Below are positions 34,161 to 43,053 of a DNA stretch of 64,000 bases, piece by piece. Numbering within the stretch: position 1 is the first letter of the stretch; each line of letters starts with the position of its first letter. The stretch spans positions 310,001 to 374,000 of the forward strand of contig NZ_FQWS01000002.1 of NCBI RefSeq assembly GCF_900129745.1. The letters run 5' to 3'. The notes beneath the pieces were generated by a model. That model was given only the letters and a program-made list of their open reading frames with translations, was not told where the DNA came from and did no database searches. The position numbers were made by a program, and so were the translations under genes. Origin of the DNA: Winogradskyella jejuensis. GTDB lineage: Bacteria; Bacteroidota; Bacteroidia; Flavobacteriales; Flavobacteriaceae.

Positions 34161-34994
34161 ATGTTTTCAAAACTAAAAAATAGATACAACAAATTTACTA
34201 GCTTAATAACTCATTCATGCTTTATTCTTTCAAACAAATTATTTAATAAAACAATTCGGAAACAAATTAGAGATACCAAGTCTATACCTATCATCATCAA
34301 TAACTTTAATCAACTCTATTATCTTAAACAGCTCATTGAGAGTTTACAAAAAAGAGGATATGCCAATATTGTTATTCTAGACAATAACTCATCCTATAAG
34401 CCTTTGTTAGACTATTATAAAAGCATTGAGGAAGCGGTTAAAATTCATAGATTATCTTCTAATTATGGTCATTTGTCTTTTTGGAAGCAAAGAGAGCTTG
34501 TGGAAAAATATACTAAAGGCTATTATGTAGTTACTGACCCAGATATTGTTCCGTTGGCTGAATGCCCAGACGATTTTTTAAAAACCATGCTTAAACTTTT
34601 AGATAAAGCTTATGACCGAACCAAAGTTGGGTTTTCTCTGAAGCTTGATGATATTCCAGATTCTAATCCTCAAGCACAAACCATTAAAGACTGGGAAGCG
34701 CAATTCTGGACAACTAAAATTCGTCCACAAGCTTACAAAGCGGAAATAGATACCACTTTTGCTTTGTATAGACCAGGTTATACCTATAAAAAACAAAATT
34801 TTACAAAAGCTTGGCGTACAGATTATCCATTACAGGCTATTCACGGCGGTTGGTATATTAATCCTGCTAATCTTACAAAAGAGCAAATTTATTATCAGAA
34901 AACAGCTAATGAATCTGCATCTTGGTTATTGAAAAAAAGCGGTGAACTAAAAAGTGATTTGCACCAAAAAACGTATTTAGATGAAAACAGATAA
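34161..34994 (+). CDS. GT-A-like glycosyltransferase, unassigned family
   Basis: A 277-residue protein with a weak GT2-like core: IPIIINNFNQLYYLKQLIESLQKRGYANIVILDNNSS, NYGHLSFWKQ and YYVVTDPDIVP (a DPD metal-site candidate in place of DxD). The second half, TFALYRPGYTYKKQNFTKAWRT and AIHGGWYINPANLTKEQIYY, is not a classic GT2 end and resembles a small group of bacterial LPS glycosyltransferases with a conserved tyrosine/tryptophan-rich C-terminus. A short basic N-terminal segment precedes the core. The final 14 nt overlap the next GT2 gene. Function as a glycosyltransferase is likely from fold signs and position. Confidence 0.7.
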   Translation: MFSKLKNRYNKFTSLITHSCFILSNKLFNKTIRKQIRDTKSIPIIINNFNQLYYLKQLIESLQKRGYANIVILDNNSSYKPLLDYYKSIEEAVKIHRLSSNYGHLSFWKQRELVEKYTKGYYVVTDPDIVPLAECPDDFLKTMLKLLDKAYDRTKVGFSLKLDDIPDSNPQAQTIKDWEAQFWTTKIRPQAYKAEIDTTFALYRPGYTYKKQNFTKAWRTDYPLQAIHGGWYINPANLTKEQIYYQKTANESASWLLKKSGELKSDLHQKTYLDENR

Positions 34995-35856
34995 TAGGCC
35001 TTTAGTTTCCATCTGTATACCAACTTACAATGGTGAAAGCTATTTAGAAGAATGTTTGGATTCAGCTTTAGCTCAAACTTATAGTCAACTTGAAATTGTA
35101 ATTTCTGATGATGCCTCAAGTGATAATACATTGGCTATCATAAATGATTATAAATCCAAAAATGATATTCCAATTCATATTTTTAATCATCAGCCTAATG
35201 GTATAGGTGCCAATTGGAATAATTGTGTAAAGCATGCTAATGGTGTCTATATAAAGTTTTTGTTTCAAGATGATATTTTAGAGCGAGATTGTGTTGAAAA
35301 GCTAATGCATGTGATGCTTTCAGATACTAATATTGCTATGGTTTATGCCAAGCGGGATTTTATATACGAAAAAGAAACACCACAATTATTAGAGTTTAAA
35401 AACGTATACGGAGCGCTTCATAACTATTGGTTTAATCTAAATATTTCTGAAGGTGTTTTAGAAGGTAAAGACTATTTAGCAGATAAATCATTCTTAAACG
35501 CCCCAAAAAATAAAATTGGAGAACCGACAAGTGTACTTATAGATAAAGCATGTTTTGATAAAGTTGGTTATTTTAATGAGGAATTAAAGCAAGCCTTAGA
35601 TTGTGAGTTTTGGAGTCGTTTAATGCCTTTTTACAAAATAGGTTTTGTTGATGCCTATTTAAGCTCGTTTAGATTGCATTCTGCTCAAGCATCTGCTGTT
35701 AATAAGTCTGAAAAAATAAATGAAACGGAGGTTTTATATAAGACGTATTACAATACCTTGTTGCCATATTTGCATAAAGAATGTCGACAAAAACTTCAAA
35801 AAAGATTTCATCCTTTACTATCAAGATTAGTAAAACTAAAAGCGAAGTTTACTTAA
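34981..35856 (+). CDS. GT2 glycosyltransferase
   Basis: A 291-residue GT-A family 2 enzyme. VSICIPTYNGESYLEECLDSALAQTYSQLEIVISDDASSDNT is the donor-binding start, and IKFLFQDDILERDCVEKL has the metal-binding QDD. ALDCEFWSRLMPFYKIGFVDAYLSSFRLHSAQAS is the acceptor region with Glu as candidate base and the RxH motif found in this family. The start overlaps the previous gene by 14 nt and the next gene follows after 1 nt. Confidence 0.9.
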   Translation: MKTDNRPLVSICIPTYNGESYLEECLDSALAQTYSQLEIVISDDASSDNTLAIINDYKSKNDIPIHIFNHQPNGIGANWNNCVKHANGVYIKFLFQDDILERDCVEKLMHVMLSDTNIAMVYAKRDFIYEKETPQLLEFKNVYGALHNYWFNLNISEGVLEGKDYLADKSFLNAPKNKIGEPTSVLIDKACFDKVGYFNEELKQALDCEFWSRLMPFYKIGFVDAYLSSFRLHSAQASAVNKSEKINETEVLYKTYYNTLLPYLHKECRQKLQKRFHPLLSRLVKLKAKFT

Positions 35857-35857
35857 G

Positions 35858-36781
35858 ATGAATTCACCTTTGGTTACCATATTACTTCCTGTTTATAATG
35901 GCGAAAAGACCATTAAGGCTACTGTTGAGAGCTTATTATCTCAAACCTTTACTGATTTTGAACTATTGCTTGGCATTGATGGTACAGAAGACGCCTCAAA
36001 AGACATTGCCTTAGCCTTTAATGACTCAAGGATTAAGGTAATAGAGCACCCTGAGAATTTAGGGTTAGCCAATAACCTCAATAAAATCATTAAACATGCG
36101 TCACCTAATAGTCAATATTTCGCAATGGCAGAGCAAGATGATATCTATGTCCCAGAACGTTTGGAGTGGCAAATTGAAGTTATGAGTAATCATACTGATG
36201 TTGGTTTAGTTTCTGGAATTGTTGAGTATACTGGCGTTGAAAAGAATCTCATGTTTCCAGGTTTACTATTACGAGGAGAACAGTTTCCGCAAGTTGAAGA
36301 ATTGTTCAAATTTTTGTACATCAACCAGTTGAAAGTTGTTAATACTTGTATGCTATGGCGCCGTTCTGTTCATGAAGATAATAGCTTTAAATTCAGAAAT
36401 ACCTATGGTAATTTTAATGTAGACTGGGATTTTATTTTACGATTTTGTTTGAAATCTAAAATACATGGTATCCCTAAAAAACTAGTGACTATGAATAGGG
36501 TGATTGCTAGTGATTCTGTGACGGCTTCAGATGCTTCTGGTCAGTACAAAGCATCCAAGGCTTTATTAGCTGATATGAAAAACGAATTCAGTCAAATTAT
36601 TAGTGAGAGAGATTATAAAAAAGCATTGAAAGTCCAACATAAAATAGAACTCGGAAGTTATTCAAAGCCTAAAATTGTTTTAATGTCAATAGTGAATTTT
36701 ATAAAATATAGAGATTCTTATTTTACAGATTACTTATTCAAAAAACTAAAAGTATATTTCACAAAGAATAATAAAGATTAA
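35858..36781 (+). CDS. GT2 glycosyltransferase
   Basis: A 307-residue GT-A family 2 enzyme. VTILLPVYNGEKTIKATVESLLSQTFTDFELLLGIDGTEDASKD opens the fold and YFAMAEQDDIYVPERLEWQ is the DD metal site with the ERLEWQ stretch common in rhamnosyl/galactosyl transferases. FNVDWDFILRFCLKSKIHGIPKKLVTMNR is the acceptor half. It has no membrane helix. One of seven GT2 genes in this operon; sugar unknown. Confidence 0.9.
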   Translation: MNSPLVTILLPVYNGEKTIKATVESLLSQTFTDFELLLGIDGTEDASKDIALAFNDSRIKVIEHPENLGLANNLNKIIKHASPNSQYFAMAEQDDIYVPERLEWQIEVMSNHTDVGLVSGIVEYTGVEKNLMFPGLLLRGEQFPQVEELFKFLYINQLKVVNTCMLWRRSVHEDNSFKFRNTYGNFNVDWDFILRFCLKSKIHGIPKKLVTMNRVIASDSVTASDASGQYKASKALLADMKNEFSQIISERDYKKALKVQHKIELGSYSKPKIVLMSIVNFIKYRDSYFTDYLFKKLKVYFTKNNKD

Positions 36782-36789
36782 TAGTATAA

Positions 36790-37542
36790 ATGCAAAGCGT
36801 TAGAAAGGTTATAAAAGCAATTTTGCCACACGAATTAATTGAAATTTACAGACTAAAAAAGAGAAAAAGTAAATTCAAGCATAAGAACATTAAGGAAACT
36901 TTTAATGCTATAGCTGATGAGAATTTTTGGTCTAGTGAAGAGAGCGTTTCTGGTCCAGGTTCAGAATTGCAACATACGCAAACTTTAATAGCAGAGTTAA
37001 ATTCTTTGTTTGAAGAATATAAAATTTCAACAGTTTTAGATTTACCATGTGGTGATTTTAATTGGATGAAAAATGTCAATTTAAATGATGTTAAGTATGT
37101 AGGTGCAGATATAGTCGAAAAAATAATTATCGATAATAAATCGAAGTATGAGACTGATTCTATCAATTTTAAAATGATGGATATTATAACTTCAGATTTG
37201 GGAAAACACGATTTGGTATTGGTTAGAGATTGTTTGGTGCATTTTTCATACTTAAATATTGTTAAAACGATTAAAAATCTAAAACGAAGTGGTAGTAAGT
37301 ACCTTTTAACAACTACTTTTCCAGACATTAATAACAATAAAGATATTGTTTCTGGAGAGTGGCGACCTCTTAATTTTGCTATTTATCCATTCTTTTTTCC
37401 GAAACCCATTGAACTCCTAAACGAGAATTATCAAGGTAAAGAAAAGTATAAAAGTAAGTCAATGGCCTTATGGGAAATCAACGATTTAAGAATTCCTCTT
37501 AGGCTTAGATTATATAGTATATTACACAAAATATTTAATTAA
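36790..37542 (+). CDS. class I SAM-dependent methyltransferase
   Basis: A 250-residue methyltransferase. STVLDLPCGDFNWMK is motif I, KYVGADIVEKI carries the acidic ribose-binding Asp, and DLVLVRDCLVHFSYLNIVKTIKNLKRSGSKYLLTTTF is motifs IV-V. The N-terminus (MQSVRKVIKAILPHELIEIYRLKKRK) is basic and amphipathic and could dock at the membrane. It is one of three methyltransferase genes in the operon and may O-methylate a sugar. Whether it acts internally or at the non-reducing end to stop chain growth, as in ABC-dependent O-antigens, is open. Confidence 0.82.
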   Translation: MQSVRKVIKAILPHELIEIYRLKKRKSKFKHKNIKETFNAIADENFWSSEESVSGPGSELQHTQTLIAELNSLFEEYKISTVLDLPCGDFNWMKNVNLNDVKYVGADIVEKIIIDNKSKYETDSINFKMMDIITSDLGKHDLVLVRDCLVHFSYLNIVKTIKNLKRSGSKYLLTTTFPDINNNKDIVSGEWRPLNFAIYPFFFPKPIELLNENYQGKEKYKSKSMALWEINDLRIPLRLRLYSILHKIFN

Positions 37543-37550
37543 ATTTAATA

Positions 37551-38657
37551 TTGAAAGTTAACCTCTTTTTCGAGCATTTTCCAGCATTCAACCAATCTTA
37601 TATTTCTGATATGGTTGAATTGCTTAATGATGAATCTTCTGTAGATTTAGAAGTTAATTGTCTAAAAAATAGTGAATACAGCTCTAAGGTTAGCGTAAAA
37701 GTTGCTCCAAAATATTTTTCAAAAAGATTATACGAACGTTTCAATGGATTTTTTGCAAAATCCTACAAGGACTTATCATATTGGGAAATTAAATGGTTAA
37801 AAGAAAAGTTAGATGTCGTGCATTTGCACCATTCGTTTTTGTTTAAATATTTCAAAGGAATTTCTGAAATAGAAGCAACTAAAAGACCAAAGCTCGTTGT
37901 AACACTTAGAGGTAGTGATACTTATCTCAGACCATGGCACGACCAACGTTGGGTAGATTTTTATAAGAACAATTCAGGAGCAATCGATGCATTTGTGGTT
38001 ATGAGTAATCATCAGAAAACCTATCTTCAAAAGTGGGGAGTTTCAGATGATAAGATTCATATTATTCCAGCGTCGATAAAAACTAAGAATTCTAAGCCTA
38101 AACATCTAAATTCAGAAAAGATTAGAATTGTTTCTTCTTTCAGAATGACATGGGAAAAAAATATTGAAGGAAATCTAAGAGTTGTGAAGTATTTAATTGA
38201 AGAAGGATACGACGTGCAATATGATATTTACGGCAGAGGAAATGATATTAGTGAAGCCTATTTTATGGTTGATATGTACAATTTGCATGAGGTTGTAACT
38301 ATTAAAGGTAAGGTTGAAAATGATGTGTATATCAATCAACTTGGTGAATACGATTTTTACTTACAATTGAGCAAATCAGAATCATTATCAATTAGTACAA
38401 TAGAAGCGCAATCTTTAGGCTTACCTGCAATTATATCTGACTCTGGAGGAATGCCAGAGACTATTTTAGATGGTGTGTCTGGTTTTGCCATTCCATTTTC
38501 AGAACCTGAATTAGCATCTAAACAGATTATTAAACTCATAAATAATAAAGAGTTATATGCTCAATTTTCTGAGGCTGGAATCAAAAATGTGAATAAAAAA
38601 TTCATCAATCAAATAGAAGTTAAAGCTTACTTAGACTTATACAAAAGCTTGTTTTAA
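37551..38657 (+). CDS. GT4 glycosyltransferase
   Basis: A 368-residue GT-B family 4 enzyme. KVNLFFEHFPAFNQSYISDMVELL opens the N-terminal domain, DVVHLHHSFLFKYF and LVVTLRGSDTYLRPW follow. FRMTWEKNIEGNLRVVKYLIEEGYDVQYDIYGRG starts the donor domain and SESLSISTIEAQSLGLPAIISDSGGMPE holds EX7E. The start is a TTG at 37551, 8 nt after the preceding stop; the next ATG (37611) would lose the first strand, so TTG is preferred. Ends immediately before the next ATG. Confidence 0.87.
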   Translation: MKVNLFFEHFPAFNQSYISDMVELLNDESSVDLEVNCLKNSEYSSKVSVKVAPKYFSKRLYERFNGFFAKSYKDLSYWEIKWLKEKLDVVHLHHSFLFKYFKGISEIEATKRPKLVVTLRGSDTYLRPWHDQRWVDFYKNNSGAIDAFVVMSNHQKTYLQKWGVSDDKIHIIPASIKTKNSKPKHLNSEKIRIVSSFRMTWEKNIEGNLRVVKYLIEEGYDVQYDIYGRGNDISEAYFMVDMYNLHEVVTIKGKVENDVYINQLGEYDFYLQLSKSESLSISTIEAQSLGLPAIISDSGGMPETILDGVSGFAIPFSEPELASKQIIKLINNKELYAQFSEAGIKNVNKKFINQIEVKAYLDLYKSLF

Positions 38658-39647
38658 ATGTCTAAAGTTTCAGTAATCATACCCACTTACAATAATCCTA
38701 AACAGTTAGAACGTTCGGTAGATTCTGCATTGACGCAAACCTATAGAGATATAGAAGTTGTTGTGGTTAACGATGGCTCTACCGTAGATTATACTGCTGT
38801 TAAGCATAAGTTTAAGAATACAACTTCAGTAATTTTTATAGATAAAGAAAACGAAGGTCCAGGTTTAGCAAGGCAATTGGGTTTAGATAAGTCTAGCGGA
38901 AAGTACATCAACTATCTAGATGCAGGAGATGAACTTTTACCCAATAAAATTGAACAACAAGTCAAAATTTTTGAAGCAAATCCTGATGTGATAATGACCT
39001 ACGGTTTAAGCATGATTGACGGCAATTCTAATAAGTTGCATCGTCCAAAGCTCAACCGAGAAACTGTAGATGATTTACTGAAAAATGTACTTGAAGTGCG
39101 CAAATGGCATACATCTTCACCTTTATGGCATTATAAAAAAGGGAAGTATTGGTCTCGTTTATTCAATGGAGAAGATGTGTTACATGATTTTACTGTTGCT
39201 ATTGAAAATAGGGGAAATGTACATTTTGAAAATAAAATAATGGTCAATCTCGTTTTTGACAATCCAGATGGTGGTTTGTCAAATGCTAGCGAGCTGTCAA
39301 AAAATCATAAGCGTTTTGTGAAAGATTGTTTAGAATTAAATCTATCAATGCAATCTAAATTGAAGCAAGCAGGACTTATTAATGAAGTGAAATATGCTGA
39401 ACCATTGGCAGAGCGACTATTTCATGCAGCTATGCGAGTTAATCTTACAGGTTATAAAAATGAAAGTTTAATTTTATTGAAAGTTGCAGAAAAAACGAGT
39501 AAATCCATCATAAAACGTTTTGAACTTTTAATTTTACGATTAATTATCAGTTTACCATTTAATAATCGTAGACCATTATTTCAGTTAATGTACAAAATTA
39601 GACGCAAGCTCTTAAGCTCGAGCATACACCAATATAGATATATTTAA
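38658..39647 (+). CDS. GT2 glycosyltransferase
   Basis: A 329-residue GT-A family 2 enzyme. VSVIIPTYNNPKQLERSVDSALTQTYRDIEVVVVNDGST starts the fold; INYLDAGDELLPNKIEQQ holds the metal site in the form DAGD. The C-terminus (SIIKRFELLILRLIISLPF) has a hydrophobic helix that may associate with the membrane. Start codon follows the preceding stop with no gap, and its own stop overlaps the next ATG by one base. Confidence 0.88.
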   Translation: MSKVSVIIPTYNNPKQLERSVDSALTQTYRDIEVVVVNDGSTVDYTAVKHKFKNTTSVIFIDKENEGPGLARQLGLDKSSGKYINYLDAGDELLPNKIEQQVKIFEANPDVIMTYGLSMIDGNSNKLHRPKLNRETVDDLLKNVLEVRKWHTSSPLWHYKKGKYWSRLFNGEDVLHDFTVAIENRGNVHFENKIMVNLVFDNPDGGLSNASELSKNHKRFVKDCLELNLSMQSKLKQAGLINEVKYAEPLAERLFHAAMRVNLTGYKNESLILLKVAEKTSKSIIKRFELLILRLIISLPFNNRRPLFQLMYKIRRKLLSSSIHQYRYI

Positions 39648-40405
39648 TGTCCGAAAATAAGCTCACAACAAAAGAATATTGGGAAACCTATTATAAAGCC
39701 CAACATACGGATAGAAGTCACATTGTAAAAGTTTGCTCTTTTTACAATCAGTTTTGGGATAAGCTTGTAGAAAAAAAGAATACTAACAAATCATTAATTG
39801 AGATTGGTGGATATCCAGGACGTTATTTGGCATATTTAGCGTCTGAATATGGAGTAAAAACAACTTGCTTAGATTATAACTCAAATGTTTCGCAAATTGA
39901 AGACGCTTTTAAAACAATGGGAGTTGAGGACTATAATATCATTAATGCAGACTTCACTACGCATGAACCTGAGGAATTGTATGACTATGTGGTTTCAAAT
40001 GGTTTTATAGAGCATTTTGAAAATTTTGATGAGATTTTAGATTTGCATTGTAAGTACTTAAAACCTGGTGGTAAGATGCTAATTATGGTTCCTAACAAAA
40101 AATATTTAAGACAGGTTTATGGTTATTTATGTGATTATGAAAATTTAAAACTTCATAATCTCAAGTGCATGAAGCAAAGTGTTTTTAGAGATTTTGCAAA
40201 CCGGAACAACCTAATTACAAATACCTTGCAATATTATGGTGGATTCCCTTTTTCTGTGCATCAAAAACTAAATCTATTTCAGAAGATTATTTACAAAGGC
40301 GTTAGGTTTATTTTTAAAGGTGGTGTAAACAATTATCTAATTAAGCATCCGTCTAAGTATTTTAGTGCAACATTAATTGGTGTTTTTGAAAAACCTAAAG
40401 ATTGA
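39647..40405 (+). CDS. class I SAM-dependent methyltransferase
   Basis: A 252-residue methyltransferase with the usual fold: LIEIGGYPGRYLAYLA (motif I), TTCLDYNSNV (acidic residue), NIINADF, and YDYVVSNGFIEHFENFDEILDLHCKYLKPGGKMLIMVPN (motifs II-III). This resembles methyltransferase domain 11-type enzymes acting on small molecules or sugars. Coupled by one-base overlap to the previous GT2 gene and by a 4-nt overlap (TTGA) to the next GT4 gene, so the three are likely made in fixed proportion. Confidence 0.85.
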   Translation: MSENKLTTKEYWETYYKAQHTDRSHIVKVCSFYNQFWDKLVEKKNTNKSLIEIGGYPGRYLAYLASEYGVKTTCLDYNSNVSQIEDAFKTMGVEDYNIINADFTTHEPEELYDYVVSNGFIEHFENFDEILDLHCKYLKPGGKMLIMVPNKKYLRQVYGYLCDYENLKLHNLKCMKQSVFRDFANRNNLITNTLQYYGGFPFSVHQKLNLFQKIIYKGVRFIFKGGVNNYLIKHPSKYFSATLIGVFEKPKD

Positions 40406-41595
40406 AAGAACGACTCAAAATAGCCATCTTTTCTGGAAACATTCCAAGTACCTCATTTATTGAACGACTTATCGATGGTGTATCTAAGCATCATGAAGTC
40501 TTGTTATTCGGAATGCAAAAGCAAAAAGTAGATTATAGCTCCAATTCAATTAGAATTTTCTCTACACCAAATTCAAAATTGAAAAATAGCTTTATAACAT
40601 TATGGCGAGCAACAAAATTATTTTTCACCAATCCAAAAGCATTATTTCAACTTTTAGAGGAAGTTAAAAAAGAAGCGTCGAACTACTCAAAGTTTATGAA
40701 ACTTTCCAAATGTATACCTATTTTATTGCACAAGCCAGATATTTTACACTTGCAGTGGGCAAAAGATTTACCAAAGTATGCATTTTTAAAGTCAACGTTT
40801 AAGATTCCGATAGTTGTAAGTTTTCGTGGTGCGCATATCAATTATACACCAATTGTAGAGCCAGATTTTGCCGAAAAATATAAAGCCACCTTTCCTTTGG
40901 TTGATGCATTTCACGGAGTCTCAAAAACTATTATAGACAAAGCCTCACAATATGGAGATATTGCAAATAGAAGTACTGTTATATATTCACCACTCCCTCA
41001 GTTTTTCTTTGAAGCTTATGAGGAATTTCAAAAAAAAGAATCAGAGATTATTCGAATAGTTTCTGTTGGTCGTAATCACTGGAAAAAAGGCTATCAATAT
41101 GCTGTAGATGCCATAAAGCAACTCAAAGAAAAAGGGTATAATGTGCATTACACCTTAATTGGCCCATCTTCACCAACAGAGGCATTGTTATTTCAAATAC
41201 ATCAATTAAGCGTAGAAGATTCGATATCATTTGTTGGTCAACTAAATCAAGAAGATTTATTAAAGGCTTTAAAAAAACAAGATATTCTGTTATTGCCAAG
41301 CCTGGGAGAAGGCATAGCAAACGTAGCTTTAGAAGCTATGAGCATGGGTTTACCTGTAATTTCAACCAATTGTGGTGGTATGGCTGAGGTTGTAAAACAT
41401 AAAGAAACAGGTTGGTTAATCCCTATGCGAAACACAGATGCTATTGCAGAGGCTGTTATTGATTTTAATTCGACTTCAGAATCAGAACTAAAAAGCATTA
41501 CAAATAATGCCTACAAGTTTGTTAAAAATGAGTTTGATTTTAAAAATAACATTTCAAAATTTATATCCCTCTACAACACAGTTGTTAAAAGTTAA
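40402..41595 (+). CDS. GT4 glycosyltransferase
   Basis: A 397-residue GT-B family 4 enzyme. LKIAIFSGNIPSTSFIERLIDGVSKHHEVLLFG begins the acceptor domain; DILHLQWAKDLPKYAF and IVVSFRGAHINYTP are conserved. RIVSVGRNHWKKGYQYAVDAIKQLKEKGYNVHYTLIG begins the donor domain, and LGEGIANVALEAMSMGLPVISTNCGGMAE contains EX7E. Starts with TTG overlapping the previous stop (TTGA), implying coupling. A 72-nt gap follows, one of the few breaks in the operon. Confidence 0.88.
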   Translation: MKERLKIAIFSGNIPSTSFIERLIDGVSKHHEVLLFGMQKQKVDYSSNSIRIFSTPNSKLKNSFITLWRATKLFFTNPKALFQLLEEVKKEASNYSKFMKLSKCIPILLHKPDILHLQWAKDLPKYAFLKSTFKIPIVVSFRGAHINYTPIVEPDFAEKYKATFPLVDAFHGVSKTIIDKASQYGDIANRSTVIYSPLPQFFFEAYEEFQKKESEIIRIVSVGRNHWKKGYQYAVDAIKQLKEKGYNVHYTLIGPSSPTEALLFQIHQLSVEDSISFVGQLNQEDLLKALKKQDILLLPSLGEGIANVALEAMSMGLPVISTNCGGMAEVVKHKETGWLIPMRNTDAIAEAVIDFNSTSESELKSITNNAYKFVKNEFDFKNNISKFISLYNTVVKS

Positions 41596-41667
41596 CTGTT
41601 AACAATGTCCGTTGATTATTCCTTGCAAATAGTAGTAAAAACTATATATTAGGGCAGTTGTTTTTAT

Positions 41668-43053
41668 ATGAAAATCACTAACCCAATCATTCCGTCAAGT
41701 CCCATCGAAGTCTTCGTAGAAACTAAAGGCGAATTAGACTTTAAAGCGATTTGTGTTTTTGCAGCTATTGGATTTTTCTTAGAAGAAGATACGTATTGGA
41801 CGCATAAGAAAATACTTTCTCCAGCAGCATTTCACGAGTTAGATAATCATCATAAATTACTAACTTCCAAACCGTATTTTAATTGGCACTATTCACCTAG
41901 GACTATATCTTTTAATCAAGCTCTAGAGGAATTCACTTCACTTTTTGAAACCATAATAATGGAACGAACAAAAGGTAGACGCGTTATTTTACCCTTGTCA
42001 GGAGGATTAGATAGTCGTACGCAAGCGGTAGCTTTAAAACATATAGGTGCTGAAGTGTCATCCTATAGCTACGAGTTTGAAAATGGCTATTCTGAAACTA
42101 AAATAGCGAAACAAATTGCTGCTGTTTGTGGTTTTGACTTTCAATCTTTTAAGATTAAAAAGGGCTATTTATGGAAGAAGCTAGTTGACTTAGCTAAATT
42201 GAATGGATGTTGTTCGGATTTTACAAGTCCCAGGCAAATGGCCATAGCTGATGAATTTGCATCGATGGGAGACGTATTTTCCTTAGGGCATTGGGGCGAT
42301 GTTTTGTTTGATAGCTATAATTGTGAGACCATGTCTCATGAGGCCCAAGTTGAATTTTTGAGCAATAAATTACTAAAACGTGGTGGGCTAGAATTTGCTT
42401 CAAGATTATGGCAAACTTGGGGATTAGAAGGTGACTTTAAATCCTACTTTTTCAATCGAATATCTTCAGCCTTAAATACTATTAAAATTGAAGATACCAA
42501 TGCACGACTCCGTGCTTTTAAATCTAAATATTGGGCACCACGATGGACCTCAGTGAATTTGTCTGTTTTTGAACATTATAAACCCATAACTTTACCCTAT
42601 TACGATAATCGTATGTGCGAGTTTATTTGTACAGTTCCTGAAGATTATTTGAAAGATAGACAACTTCAAATCGCTTACATAAAAAGGAGAAATCCAAAAT
42701 TGGCGGAGTTGACTTGGCAAGATAAGCGCCCATATAATTTATATGATTTCAACAAGCCAACAGCGATAAAAACATTTAGCTATAAAGTTTTAAATAAACT
42801 GAAACGTGAAGCGAAACAAATTTCTGGTAATCCTTATAATCAACGTAATTGGGAGCTTCAGTTTTTGGGTGAAGACAACAGAAAACAATTAGAAAATGTA
42901 CTAAATGAATCTAAGTTATCAGACTTCATTCCAGAAGGAATCATTTCAACTTATATAGATAAATTTTATAATAAAAACGCATTACAAAATGCACATGCCC
43001 TAAATATGCTATTGGTTTTAGCAAAATTTAATCAAACACAGAACAATGGCTAA
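41668..43053 (+). CDS. asparagine-synthetase-like amidotransferase without glutaminase domain
   Basis: A 461-residue protein related to the C-terminal synthetase half of AsnB. ILPLSGGLDSRTQAVAL (residues ~108-124) is the ATP-pyrophosphatase PP-loop; FENGYSETKIAKQIAAVCGFDFQSFKI and the LPYYDNRMCEFICTVPEDYLKDRQLQIAYIK segment are conserved AsnB regions. The first ~100 residues match only the tail of the class II glutaminase domain (FFLEEDTYWTHKKILSPAAFHEL...YFNWHY), and there is no N-terminal Cys-2 nucleophile. An in-frame stop 18 nt upstream rules out a longer start. In O-antigen loci AsnB-like proteins (for example WbpS) are thought to amidate uronic acids; this one would need ammonia or a partner glutaminase. 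Overlaps next gene by 8 nt. Confidence 0.85.
   Translation: MKITNPIIPSSPIEVFVETKGELDFKAICVFAAIGFFLEEDTYWTHKKILSPAAFHELDNHHKLLTSKPYFNWHYSPRTISFNQALEEFTSLFETIIMERTKGRRVILPLSGGLDSRTQAVALKHIGAEVSSYSYEFENGYSETKIAKQIAAVCGFDFQSFKIKKGYLWKKLVDLAKLNGCCSDFTSPRQMAIADEFASMGDVFSLGHWGDVLFDSYNCETMSHEAQVEFLSNKLLKRGGLEFASRLWQTWGLEGDFKSYFFNRISSALNTIKIEDTNARLRAFKSKYWAPRWTSVNLSVFEHYKPITLPYYDNRMCEFICTVPEDYLKDRQLQIAYIKRRNPKLAELTWQDKRPYNLYDFNKPTAIKTFSYKVLNKLKREAKQISGNPYNQRNWELQFLGEDNRKQLENVLNESKLSDFIPEGIISTYIDKFYNKNALQNAHALNMLLVLAKFNQTQNNG

Noticed and set aside
41581-41667. GTTAACTGTTAAC and TTG-N18-TATATATT as a promoter before the amidotransferase gene
   Set aside because: The -7 match is poor (two core positions off) and the short repeat is common in AT-rich DNA; left as an ordinary 72-nt gap.
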